Assembly: GCA_021029095.1 (NCBI GenBank) | Contig: JAJOHG010000480.1 | Coordinates: 1 to 17,472, forward strand | Direction: 5' to 3' | Source of the DNA: Phellopilus nigrolimitatus | Lineage: Eukaryota > Basidiomycota > Agaricomycetes > Hymenochaetales > Hymenochaetaceae | Length of the DNA stretch: 17,472 nucleotides | Shown here: positions 9,365 to 17,472 of the stretch, piece after piece | How positions within the stretch are numbered: position 1 is the stretch's first letter | Layout of the letters: the number at the start of each line of letters is the position of its first letter | Program-made: the position numbers and the translations under genes | Notes under the pieces: model-generated | Database searches by the model: none | Seen by the model: the letters and a program-made list of their open reading frames with translations, nothing else | Told to the model about the DNA's origin: nothing

Positions 9365-10316
9365 CTACGCTGCCGTCGCAGAAGCAGAAGCTGACGCGAC
9401 GCCAGACGCCGAGGCGCCAGAAACAGCCTAGAGACAGTCTTTTCAGTACCTTTTACTCGATAACAAATGTCGATGAGCATACCGCGTTGATCTCGTCCTC
9501 GGTCGCGTCGTCAACAAGAAGGTTCTGCGTAAAGATGCAACCCTCCGCGTCGTTAGCGTCGTCACACGTGTTGCCCTTTGCCGTCGGGTCGCCGATCGTT
9601 CCAGGCGCGAAGGTGCCTGCCTGGAGTGCATCGGCCGCGTTACCGCCGACTGCAACAATCTGCTTCGCGAGCTCCAGTGTGATGGCCTTGTTCACTGCCG
9701 CCGCGTTCGTCGAAGCAGGGTCTTGGTGCTAGAAGGCAACGTTTGTTTTAGAAGAAAATTTTGATCGGTTCCGTTCGCTGGACCACACCTGTTGAATAGC
9801 CGCGATCTCTGGATTCACGGCCTTGATTGACGTGCATGCATTCGTGGTCGCGCCGACGGACGCGGAGTTACGTTCGAGAGCGCGGTAGATAAGAGCGTCA
9901 ACCATGCCCTGGACATCCCCAGCTGCCTTGGCGTTCGTAAATGCCTGGTCAGCGGTCGCCTGCTGCAAGCAATCGGTATCCTTATGGAGATTTCGTTAAT
10001 GTGCATTCAGCAAGAATATCATTCTAGAGACCCACGGTAATCTTGCCTGCACCCTTCGCTGCCGCTGCTGCACCGAGAAGACCGAAGACAGAATCAGATA
10101 TCTGGTCTGGATTGTTCGTGTTAAGGCTCGTGGCGACAGAAGTCAAGAACTTCTCGTGACTGTGTTCTGTCAGATGCATCAGCAAGTACGTCTTAGTGCA
10201 CCCTAAAGGATTGATCTATTACCTTGAGGAACCTCGCGTTTGCCAAACGGTAAGGGGCGAGCGGAAACAACACAGGCAAATGCGGTGGCGGCAAAAACAG
10301 CCTTCTTGAAGAACAT
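9365..10316 (-). CDS. Small secreted protein of unknown function, 5 exons
   Basis: Conserved-looking fungal secreted protein of 241 residues with no function I can name. Exons (minus strand): 10316-10223, 10166-10036, 9980-9789, 9728-9483, 9427-9365; introns are GT-AG of 55-60 nt and phases agree. Residues 1-19 form a signal peptide (MFFKKAVFAATAFACVVSA), followed by a possible Kex2 site (KR, 26-27). The mature part is Ala-rich and helical in character (SVFGLLGAAAAAKGAG, DCLQQATADQAFTNAKAAG, LELAKQIVAVGG). Four Cys (in DCLQQ, NACTS, NTCDD, GCIFTQ) could form two disulfides. The tail is low-complexity Ala/Ser (SASGVASASASATAA). Including the last intron (9428-9482) removes an alternative ending CSSTFVIE and gives this Ala/Ser tail. 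Codon choice is GC-rich and regular, which suggests strong expression; a TATA box and pyrimidine-rich leader agree. It may be a cell-wall or extracellular protein. Confidence 0.8.
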
Positions 10317-10403
10317 AGCAGCAAAAATAATACCGGGGGAGGGGAGGATATGAAGGAAAGGCTTGAAAGGATAGAACACAGGAAAGAGCGGATGTGAAAC
10401 AGT

Positions 10404-10459
10404 CTAGATATTCATCAGTTTGTCTGTGCATAGTACGGAGAGAGAGAGCGCAAACTCAC
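10404..10459 (-). other. Possible 5' UTR intron of the secreted-protein gene
   Basis: Between the TATA box at 10551-10557 and the ATG at 10316, the coding strand has a GTGAGT donor at 10459 and an ATATCTAG acceptor ending at 10404. An AACTGATG branch-like site lies about 10 bases before the acceptor. The 56-nt length matches the coding introns of this gene. The 234-base gap between TATA and ATG is easier to explain with a leader intron. No coding frame tests it, so this is inference. Confidence 0.35.
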
Positions 10460-10550
10460 AGATATAGCCCAGAAAAAGAAACACAAGAACCAGTCCTGCG
10501 ATGAAAGTGAGAATGGGGGAATGGGGCTACGAGGATGGGGGCTCTGCGTA

Positions 10551-10557
10551 ATTTATA
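10551..10557 (-). promoter_or_regulatory. TATA box of the secreted-protein gene
   Basis: TATAAAT on the minus strand lies 235 bases before the ATG. Downstream of it the leader is pyrimidine-rich (CTCTCTCTCTCC, then TCCTCCCCTCCCCC just before the ATG), a layout common around start sites of highly expressed basidiomycete genes. Confidence 0.5.
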
Positions 10558-11226
10558 CCATCTTCCGGCTTGGCATTATTCCTCACCGGGCCGCCTACGT
10601 AGAAACCAACCTAGCCAACACGACTCCGGGCGTTATAGCCTAAGGCGGCTACCTTCGGCGGAGTTTCCAGGTATTTTCTAGTCTTTCTGACTTCCGAGAT
10701 CAACAAAAATAAAGTTTGGAATAGCGGACCGCCACAGTCCTGTGCACCCTTTGCAGGAGGGGCGTTAGCGTGTATGGCTGCATCGTGTTGCGATGGCGAA
10801 TTAATTCTGAACTGATCATAAGGGTCCTTCCCGAAGATTCAGCGTGGATACGAACCATATAGGGAATACAAGCAGTAACTTAGACGCGTAATTGAAGACA
10901 CGCGCATGCAGGACACCAATCGCGTTTTATGCCAAACGCGCTCCTTTCTTATACATAATTCGACAAAAAATATGAACATGTGGCTGAATGACTTGTCAAA
11001 CTCAAGAAACTGTTCCTGTCTTTGTAACTTCTCTCATTCAAGTAGACAGTGGTACCGGTGGGATATGTAGTTAAGAAGAATCCGCGTCACAGAGAGTTCG
11101 ACCGAAAGCGCCGCTGTTAACGACTGGCTGTAGCAACCGTCGAAGGAAACCGCTGACTGAGAGGATCAAGCGGAAGGCAAAGTGACAACCCGGAGGTGAT
11201 CTTCGTAAACCACAGGAGTCGCATTT
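10558..11226. other. Intergenic region upstream of the secreted-protein gene
   Basis: This stretch of about 670 bases separates the secreted-protein promoter from the 3' end of the mitochondrial-protein gene. No ORF with a recognisable signature, tRNA-like cloverleaf or repeat array was found. An AGGGG motif at about 10757, which resembles a yeast stress element, lies far from the start and is weak evidence. Confidence 0.35.
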
Positions 11227-11966
11227 TCAAATGCGAACTGTATTACTATCTCTCTTAGATAAAGCATGTAGGTCTTGCTCTGAAGTATATTTCGTCAGCA
11301 TCTAAAGTATAAGAAAGCATAGCTAGTACTTACGAATGCCCCACACGTGTGACCGGAGATTGAGGAATTCTAGAAGAAAGAGAAAGGACATTACGGCCAG
11401 TAAGTGGATAAATAAAGGCCACTCACCTATGTCGAGACCGTCGTAAATCTTCTTCACCTCTGCGCGCAGACGTGATAAATCGTCCTTGCTCGCTGATACA
11501 TTCGACAAGGCCTTGAGGTCCTTCTCAACTGCCTCTATTCTCCTGACATGCGCCGTGATCTGAAAAAAAAGCAATTGGGAATTAATATATAGAGATAAAG
11601 CCAACAAGGAAACGTACCTTCTCTGTACTTGTTTGAAGCTCCAACACGCTTGCCTGTAGGGCAGCGGACGCCTGCTTGTACTCTTCTAAGAGATGGTATG
11701 CCGCAAATGATGATGCCAAGGAGAACCCAAACAGAAATCCAACAATGCTATAGAGATTTCATTAATGTCAGCAAACACGCCAGAATAGACCGGTGTACAT
11801 ACCCGCCGCGAAATCCGCCGACTGGCTGTTTGGGAGGTTTGACACTGCCCAAGTTAGGTGTGGCAGGCGTGTCAACCCTGGCGGCCACGGACGTCGAGAA
11901 GGTACGACCGGTCGTCGCGGATATCCTGCGCGCAAGCGACGAGCATGAGCAGCGCAGTATCGACAT
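11227..11966 (-). CDS. Predicted mitochondrial single-span coiled-coil protein, 5 exons
   Basis: A 171-residue protein that I do not recognise as a named family. Exons (minus strand): 11966-11803, 11747-11618, 11559-11427, 11369-11334, 11279-11227; introns are GT-AG of 54-58 nt and phases close to 516 nt. The N-terminus is rich in Arg, Ser and Thr without acids (MSILRCSCSSLARRISATTG, then RTFSTSVAAR), as in a mitochondrial presequence. GGFRGGIVGFLFGFSLASSFAAY (about 50-72) looks like one membrane span. The rest is a charged heptad-like helix (LLEEYKQASAALQASVLELQ, then AHVRRIEAVEKDLKAL, then LSRLRAEVKKIYDGL), ending EFLNLRSHVWGIQQDLHAL. The last intron (11280-11333) replaces a premature end GIRKY* by GIQQDLHALSKRDSNTVRI*. 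The gene diverges from POP1 with 154 bases between the ATGs. It may be an inner-membrane scaffold or assembly factor; this is a guess from layout. Confidence 0.72.
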
Positions 11967-12120
11967 GGTGAGCAGCTTCGAGCAAAGATCGCGTTACCCG
12001 ACAGACGGCCGTGGCTGGTGACCACAGTGTGACTTGTGGTTCTCCTCCATCCTCAACTTTTAAACCTTGAACTCGTTCCTCGCCGATACACTCTCATGAA
12101 TCTTCAACTCCGTTCTCGGC
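11967..12120. promoter_or_regulatory. Short divergent promoter, mitochondrial protein / POP1
   Basis: The two ATGs point away from each other across 154 bases, so the transcription starts of both genes share this stretch. A TTTTAAA run at about 12058-12064 is the only A/T-rich element. No strong TATA box is visible, which fits housekeeping-type promoters. Confidence 0.45.
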
Positions 12121-15100
12121 ATGCCTCCTAAAAGAAAAAATGGCGATGAAGGTCAAGGTTCTGCGGTACCTGTGACTGGCTGGCAGAAGAAGAAACAGCG
12201 TATGGATGCAGCTCGAACGATCTCAGTCCAGTTCGCCATACCTGGCCCAGGTAATTCGGCGAACACGTCTTCAAGTGCGTTAAAGATACTGCTGCTTCTG
12301 GAACTTCTGGATATAATATATGTGTAAATCCACAGGCATGTCGGGTCTACCTAGCACGATAGATGTAGAGAAGTTCGCCGAGGTACCTGCAGGTGCATTT
12401 TATTTGCTCGCATTTTACTCAAGCACTCCACTTCTAGGCTCGAGCATTTGAAATCGGTGCAATGAAGGATGCCATGGATAATGCATCGTGGGTGATACCA
12501 CGATACTCTCAAGGAATGGTTGTGTAACTATGAATTCCGACATCGGACAGCGCGGGTGCAACGCATCGTGCTTGGCAGATGTTGCCTCGTCATTTAAGAC
12601 GTCGGGCGGCAAGTCATGACGTTCGAAGAGTACCCTCTCGACTTCGCCCGAAAGCTCGTGCAGAGGTGCGTTTTGCGTTTTCATAACTGCAGAAGTCTTC
12701 ACAAATACATGTGGCATGGAAGATGGATGCACCGGCAAAGGCGACTCACAAAAAGAAGCTTCCAAAGCGAGGAAAGGGGAAGATAGTGAAGCGCACTGAA
12801 GAGCTTCTCAGGCGTCAGGGTAAATAAGATCGACGTCTATTTGAAACTGTCCTGAGTTCCATTCAACTTTAGTGGACAAAACATGGTTGGAAACACACAT
12901 TTGGCACGCAAAACGAATGAAGATGGAAAACATGTGGAACTATCGTCTTGTAAGACAGCTCATCGTTGCTGTAGCTACTGCGACATTGATCCTTCTCAAC
13001 TCGTGCAGGCTGTAACTCCGACCGAAAAGTCTTTTAGGCCTTCTCACCGCGCTTCCGTGCACGGGTGTATCCTTCACGACGCGTCTTACGAGGCCGTAAT
13101 TGAACTGAAGGGTTCTGAGGCGTCCTTGAAAGAGGTTATCACTGCTTGTTGTGATCCACAAACGGCAGGACCTAGCGCAGTAAGGTCGTCGGCAATCATG
13201 CTTTCGCAATGTTCTGGATTAGAAGACTAATAATGACCCTCAGGTTCACTAACGGTGCTCGCGTTTGCTATAGTCACTTGTACAAGCCGAAATCGTATCC
13301 ATTCGATCTCATCGGCCCAGTCGAAATTTTATGGAAGCCGGCAGTCTCTGTTAATAACACGTTGCCCGGGGATGCTCGGACTTCGAATGAGAAGCAGAAG
13401 TCCTCAAAGGTGAAGGCAAAGCAGAGGAAGTCTCTCCCAAAGGAAGCCTCCTACCGGTCGTTGTGGGTCCGATGCCATCCTCTAATTTACGACGACGTTC
13501 TTTCCAGTATCAAGTATTCGCTTCAAGCCTACTTACAGCGGGCGCAGAGCACGAGTAACAAAGAAATAGAAATCGAAGTAGCCGATCTGAGGGACCAGTT
13601 CAATATATTTGAGCTTGTCGGCCCTAAGTCCAGCCAGGTCATTCACGGTGCCCTTACTATAGCCAATGATGAGAATCGGGACGCGTTCAAGCATGTTAGA
13701 GATTTTCTTCGTACCTGTCTTACTTTTATTGACGAATGTTTAGTTTTGGTCCGCGTTAGGTCAACTCCAGACAGCCGGTTCTGCGCCTCGAGGGATGGTC
13801 ATTGGCGGTCGAGTGCTCGATCCTCGCTTAAAGTCTGTTACAGTTTTTACTTGTCTACACGCCATAACTAATCTTCCCAAGCAGCTTTCCTCCGAAGAAT
13901 ACGAAATTGATTTTGAACAAGCAGCAACGAGATGCCAGTTTGCCTGTGGGTCTCTGGCCAACGTCTATTTTGGCCAACTCTACAATCTGGGACGAAGGAA
14001 ATAGGGCAGGTTTGAGAAAACCGCACTTCAAGAAGAAAGACATCGACTCCAGGAAATCCAAGGTAAGAAGGCGCTCGCTTTTTCAAAGTCTCAAGATTAA
14101 CATGGGCTGTTGTTAGCTTCTCGTGCCTGGGTCCAAATTGAAACCGTTACGACAAGACGACCGGGTCCCTATCTTACTAATTCAGCGCTCCATCGAGGCT
14201 CAGAGTGAGTCCGGCTCTGCATCGGCAACTAGCACCAGAGAGTTGCATGGATGGACGCTCATAGTGCCAAAGGGCTGGGGCATGCCTTTTTTCTCCTCTC
14301 TCACACATACGGGCACGCGCGTGGGCGGTCAGCGAGAAATTGAAACCCAATATTTTGAAGCTGGCTGTCTTCACTTTCCACACGACTATCCTTGCACAAC
14401 GGGTTATCAGGGCTTTGTAAAAGACCGAGAGATGAAAGAAAAAGAGAGATGGGAGAGGAAGCCCCAGCGAAGCGCCCATCCTGGGAAAAACTTGACACCA
14501 GGAGTCCCTGGCAACCGGACTGGGAGGCTGTGCTAGGCTTGGAGACGGCTAAGGCTAATGATGATGACTTGATCATAACTCAACGGGATACTAAGGAAAA
14601 CATAATAGAGGGTAGTGCACCTCGAATCAACCCTTGGTTGCTCAGAGGCCAGGAAGTGCCTACTGTCGTGGAATTTATGTCTCACTCGCCGCAACCTGCT
14701 GGAGACTTACTTTTCAAAGTCAATGAATGGCGTTCTAAACGGTCTATCCCGGTCTTGTCCATGCCGCCAAATGTTCTGCTTGAGACGGCCCTGGTCGCTG
14801 TCCGCCTCTCTATTCCACGGTCAGGCTCTCCTGAAGACAACGCTATCATTTATAAAATGTCAGATGACGAAGCACGAAAGTGGCGTCCCTTGCTTGAACA
14901 CGACAAGAGCGAGTTCTCTGAGTCCGAGGTGAATTGAGTCAGTTCATCTTATGGCGTGGTCCGACTTGATTTTTTTTTACAAATAGATGAGTGAGTTGAA
15001 GAGTTCGCCGGACTCATGTGTCGGGTATGTTACGAGTGGCAACTACTCGTTATCTATCGGACGAGGACAAGCTGTCGGAGCAGTGGCGCTATCGAGGTTC

Positions 15101-15267
15101 CTTGAACTGAAAGAGCAGCTTCATCGGTAGGCGGATCCAGGCTTTTACGCTAGTGGATGCTAACAAAATATGACAGTGTGGGCAGGGCCACCAGACTACC
15201 GATGGTCAAGATCCGAAATAAGGATAGCACAATATGCAGGGCAGCGTACTTAGAATTGACTTGTTAA
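12121..15267 (+). CDS. POP1: RNase P/MRP protein subunit POP1, 13 exons, one frameshift
   Basis: Largest protein subunit of nuclear RNase P and RNase MRP, needed for tRNA 5' processing and rRNA maturation; about 825 residues once one missing base is allowed for. Exons: 12121-12274, 12336-12382, 12438-12487, 12551-12665, 12723-12819, 12873-12949, 13009-13184, 13244-13694, 13744-13832, 13885-14062, 14117-14928, 14987-15126, 15177-15267. Recognised blocks: basic start MPPKRK; LPSTIDVEKFAE; the POP1 signature PRHLRRRAASHDVRRVPSRL; THIWHAKRMKMENMW; PTEKSFRPSHRASVHG; GSAPRGMVIGGRVLDPRL; the POPLD domain WTLIVPKGWGMPFFSSL then RVGGQRE and FPHDYP; and the C-terminus GYVTSGNYSL-GRGQAVGAVAL then CRAAYLEL. 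Exon 11 (812 nt) should be 813 nt for its phases; one C appears missing from the CCCC run at 14462-14465 (KPPAKRP expected). The rest is intact, and POP1 is essential in yeast, so a sequence error is the simplest reading. Confidence 0.92.
14462..14465 (+). other. Frameshift site in POP1 exon 11
   Basis: Frame one reads KEKERWERKPQ and then leaves the family sequence, ending at a stop 14534-14536. The other frame supplies PAKRPSWEKLDTRSPWQPDW and continues to the end of the exon. The switch falls at a run of four C after AAG. Five C would give WERKPPAKRP, and exon 11 is exactly one base short of the length set by its flanking phases. Confidence 0.8.
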
Positions 15268-15451
15268 GATAAGTGAACAGTATATAGTTATGTCAAAGGT
15301 GCTGTCTTGGTTGGTGATACAGTATATGCCTGAGAAAAGTGATAGCGAGGCGGTACACAGCGCTAAAATATATGATCGGAATGAGACAAAAAGCGATGCG
15401 GAGATAAGAGTCCTACGAGGATTGAGTCTAGCAAAGCAAAGTCGAGCACAG
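15268..15451. other. Convergent 3' region of POP1 and borealin-like gene
   Basis: The 184 bases between two convergent stops must hold both 3' UTRs. The short plus-strand ORF 15290-15652 runs antisense over the borealin-like gene and has no family signature. Confidence 0.4.
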
Positions 15452-16729
15452 TTAGATTTTCCACCTAGCCAATGCAGCCTGCACGAGTCTAGTCATGTCT
15501 TCCCGCGCCTGCTTCTTCGCACTGTCCGTTATGCCTTCCAAGGATTCGAGTTCATCTGGTGTTGTCAACAAAGGGTCGAACTCGAGTATCATGCCATCCT
15601 TAGTCGGGACACGCATGAATGCGCTAGGTTGGGCGAACACAGCGCTATCTGAAGATGACGGGAGGGACGAAGAGGAGCCAGAGCTCGAGTGGCCACCACG
15701 CAACGGAGATTGTGATCGAGAGTGATTGGTAGGCTGTGAAGACTGTGACGGGGCGCGAGAATGAGAGCCTTCCGCCGACAGGTCCTGGCGAATGATGATG
15801 CTCTTTGCTCGCTTAAGCGTTGGGCGTGATCGAGCCTGCTCGTCATCTTCCTCATTAATTGTGTGGGGTGCGGCACCACGAGACAACGGATACGCAAGGG
15901 GGCTGCCATTGATGCTCATCATACTTTCGTTCTTTCGAGGCGCCCGAGGGTAAGCAGGCGTCTTCGGTAGGAGGGGATTGAATTCTCTGGAAGAAGGTAG
16001 TCGTGAAGTCGATGCTTTGGAAGGAGAAGTAGTTCGGCTGAGCGGCTTCGATTTCGTAGGTGATACTTGACTAACGTCGGATGCGGATGTCGAGCAGTGC
16101 GCAGCTACATAGTAGAAGTAGACAACGCGAAACATTTCAATATAGTGTATTTCCGGCATACAGTCTTAGGTGTTTTATTACGACGTGCTTTCAGTATCTT
16201 CGCCGCTCCATCTTTACAGGAGATGCGCTGCGAGCTGGGAAAGAGCGTAAGCAAATACAGCAAATAAACACTAACTATGGATGCGGAGACGTACCGGTTT
16301 TGACGCTCGCGATGATTCGGCATCTTCAGGTCCTGGCACATCGTCGGATCCTTCCACTTTCTCTTCTTGAGACTAGAATCAAGCGTTGGCTCCCCTCCGT
16401 GTCGCTGTCTCTGCACACCGCGAAGACACTCGTTTATGTCGCCATTGTATTTGTCCGCGAACTCAGCCATGGTGATTGCGCACGAGCTTCGGGACGCGTA
16501 GAACCTGTCCCTCATGGTGATTCCTGAAACTTTCGAGTATTTGCGCAAGCGACTCCTCAAATTGACGCGTCCTATGAGCGACTATGGGTGGCACAGATAA
16601 ACGTCTATAGGGGGCGGGACAAAGAGGACAACGGACCTTCAATGTCGAGGTTGGCGAGTACTGCTTTTTCTCCTCTGCTGTGTATCTGCGCCGTGTCTCT
16701 TTCCTCGTCTCTTTGGCAGGCGTTTCCAT
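15452..16729 (-). CDS. Borealin-like (Nbl1/CDCA8-type) protein, reading frame interrupted
   Basis: Related to borealin, the chromosomal passenger subunit that with survivin and INCENP guides Aurora B in mitosis. The N-terminal part resembles the Nbl1/borealin N domain: LANLDIE, then VAHRTRQFEESLAQILESF after an intron (about 16571-16634, donor GTCCGT, acceptor CATAG), then EGQVLRVPKLVRN and ITMAEFADKYNGDINECLRG, comparable to the human LRLPK-LRE-MNW block. The C-terminal exon (about 16110-15452) is intact: Ser/Pro-rich linker, MSINGSPL, VPTKDGMILEFDPLLTTPDE, then SAKKQAREDMTRLVQAA and terminal RWKI. The reading frame does not join cleanly. Breaks are needed near the A5 run at 16665-16669 (YTAEEKK to AVLANLDIE), at 16471-16480 (LVRN to ITMAEF) and probably near 16355-16361 (KKRK to VEGSDDVPGPEDAE); the middle exons (about 16100-16320) are unresolved. 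The most likely start is METPAKET at 16729; 16796 is an alternative. It is either a decaying gene or error-rich sequence. Confidence 0.6.
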
Positions 16730-16991
16730 TGTAAGAGATGGCGGGGTGCGCGTCGTGGGCGTTGTGGACGATGTTCAGACGCGCCTCGTTGGTCACAGCT
16801 GGTCACATATACATAGTCACGTGCACGATTGCCTTTATGGGCCTAGACCAGCTCGGCAAAATTAAGGACAGCTGGCTTTTAGCAGATGGCGCGACTTCAC
16901 GAGTGTCCATTGGCCATTCGCCGCCATCGTTTTCATCCCCCTCGTCGCCGTCCTCGACATCCTGGAGCCTGTCAAAAGTCGAGATTCACTC
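16730..16991. promoter_or_regulatory. Divergent promoter / unresolved 5' part of ERG26
   Basis: The stretch lies between the borealin-like start and the ERG26 ATG candidate at 16992. All three plus frames have long open parts. Frame three, from a possible acceptor TTTTAG at 16880-16882, encodes a hydrophobic segment (about 16908-16955, FAAIVFIPLVAVLDILEPVK) running into MAS at 16992. This may be a membrane anchor of ERG26 in a 5' exon, or chance. A CACGTG-like TCACGTGCA site lies at about 16816-16824. Confidence 0.35.
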
Positions 16992-17472
16992 ATGGCTTCT
17001 TGAACGCGACTCCTACATCGTCATCGGCGGAAGCGGTTTCCTCGGGCGTCACATTGTCGAGGCGCTCGTAAACCGCGGTGACGCGGTGACTGTCTTGGAC
17101 ATTGTTCAGCGCTACCATGACGTTCCTTTTTATTCGGCCGACATATCTATCCAGAGTCAAGTCGAGGATGCTTTCAGGAAGGCGTGTGATGCTTTCTTAA
17201 GCGTTGTTTTAACTCGCTGATACCTGTCTTCAGAGCGGTGCGACGTGTATCATCCACACTGCGTCTCCCCCACATGGTCTCGATCCCGCCATTTACTGGA
17301 AAGTCAATGTCGAGGGCACAAAAGCCGTCATCGCCGCTGCAACTGCTCTCCATATTAAGAAGCTTGTCTTCACGAGCAGTGCTGGCGTGGTTTTCAACGG
17401 GCAGGACATTATCGACGTGGACGAACGTTTGCCCTTTCCGGAGACTCCTTTAGACGCGTATAACGAATCGAA
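16992..17472 (+). CDS. ERG26: Sterol-4-alpha-carboxylate 3-dehydrogenase (ERG26), 5' part, truncated at right edge
   Basis: NAD(P)-dependent decarboxylating dehydrogenase of ergosterol synthesis, part of the ER C-4 demethylation complex with ERG25 and ERG27. The sequence DSYIVIGGSGFLGRHIVEAL has the Rossmann GxxGxxG motif, followed by VLDIVQRYHDVPFYSADI, then after an intron SGATCIIHTASPPHGLDP, YWKVNVEGTKAVIAAA, KLVFTSSAGVVFNG and AYNES, where the window ends inside the catalytic YxxxK. The intron 17182-17233 (52 nt) is GC-AG: AAG|GCGTGT to CTTCAG|AGC; no GT donor nearby keeps the frame. The start is uncertain. ATG 16992 gives MAS then TGA, but MASERDSYIVIGG follows if one T near 16998-16999 is extra. 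The strictly in-frame upstream ATGs (16738, 16837) give an implausible Ser/Pro-rich lead. Coding is secure from about 17001. Confidence 0.82.
17182..17233 (+). other. GC-AG intron of ERG26
   Basis: Joining FRK to SGATCIIHTASPPHG needs the donor AAG|GCGTGT and acceptor CTTCAG. The GT dinucleotides two and four bases further on (GTGTGA, GTGATG) give the wrong frame or a stop with that acceptor. The same hexamer after AAG is the predicted donor in nuclease intron 1, 14 kb away. Confidence 0.7.

Noticed and set aside
9210..9431. Plus-strand ORF rich in Lys, Glu and Ala.
   Set aside because: Much of it is antisense to the last exon of the secreted-protein gene, and its Ala-rich end mirrors that exon.
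9453..9500. C-terminus CSSTFVIE* of the secreted protein.
   Set aside because: It runs through a GTATGC donor. The 55-nt intron to 9427 gives an Ala/Ser tail in the right phase.
10840..10870. GGATACGAACC as a tRNA T-arm on the minus strand.
   Set aside because: It differs from the T-arm consensus, and no acceptor stem or anticodon arm can be folded around it.
11323..11345. C-terminus GIRKY* of the mitochondrial protein.
   Set aside because: The codons overlap a GTAAGT donor, and splicing to 11279 extends a plausible helix ending and closes the phase.
16738..17000. N-terminal extension of ERG26 from ATG 16738 or 16837.
   Set aside because: It is Ser/Pro-rich and resembles out-of-frame translation. 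The 16738 start would also sit 8 bases from the borealin-like start, leaving no promoter.
1..17472. A biosynthetic cluster, transposon or horizontally acquired island.
   Set aside because: Gene functions are mixed housekeeping ones, introns are uniform across genes, and no transposase, reverse transcriptase, long terminal repeat or bacterial-type operon is visible.

Overview
This window looks like nuclear DNA of a filamentous fungus, most likely an agaric-type basidiomycete. It has compact genes on both strands, and almost every gene is cut by many introns of about 50-66 nt with TAG, CAG or AAG acceptors. The encoded families (POP1, ERG26, a fungal Nha1 antiporter, a secreted EEP-type nuclease, a borealin-like protein) are typical of such genomes. 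No rRNA, tRNA, CRISPR or mobile element was recognised. Gene models were built by hand by following conserved protein sequence across exon boundaries and checking that exon phases add up. Family names come from remembered conservation, not from a search.

Layout, left to right. (1) 1-416 (-): 5' end of a secreted EEP nuclease gene that runs off the left edge. (2) 1012-3273 (-): a full-length tandem paralogue in 8 exons, with one frame break. (3) 3558-5590 (+): FAD-dependent amine-oxidase-like oxidoreductase in 11 exons, two of which are microexons of 7 and 5 nt. Genes 2 and 3 are divergent over 284 bp that carry a palindromic pair of ACGCGT boxes. (4) 5904-8568 (-): Nha1-type Na+/H+ antiporter in 6 exons. 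(5) 9365-10316 (-): small secreted protein of unknown function in 5 exons. (6) 11227-11966 (-): predicted mitochondrial single-span coiled-coil protein in 5 exons. (7) 12121-15267 (+): RNase P/MRP subunit POP1 in 13 exons, with a one-base frame break; it diverges from gene 6 over 154 bp. (8) 15452-16729 (-): borealin-like chromosomal passenger protein with several frame breaks. (9) about 16992-17472 (+): 5' part of ERG26, divergent from gene 8 and cut by the right edge.

The genes do not form an obvious pathway. They are mostly housekeeping functions (RNA processing, sterol synthesis, ion homeostasis, cell division) plus secreted proteins. Three things stand out: the pair of microexons, three predicted GC-AG introns (two with the same AAG|GCGTGT junction), and small frame breaks in otherwise well-conserved genes, densest at 16350-17000. 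The frame breaks may be sequence errors or real decay, and this cannot be decided from the window alone.
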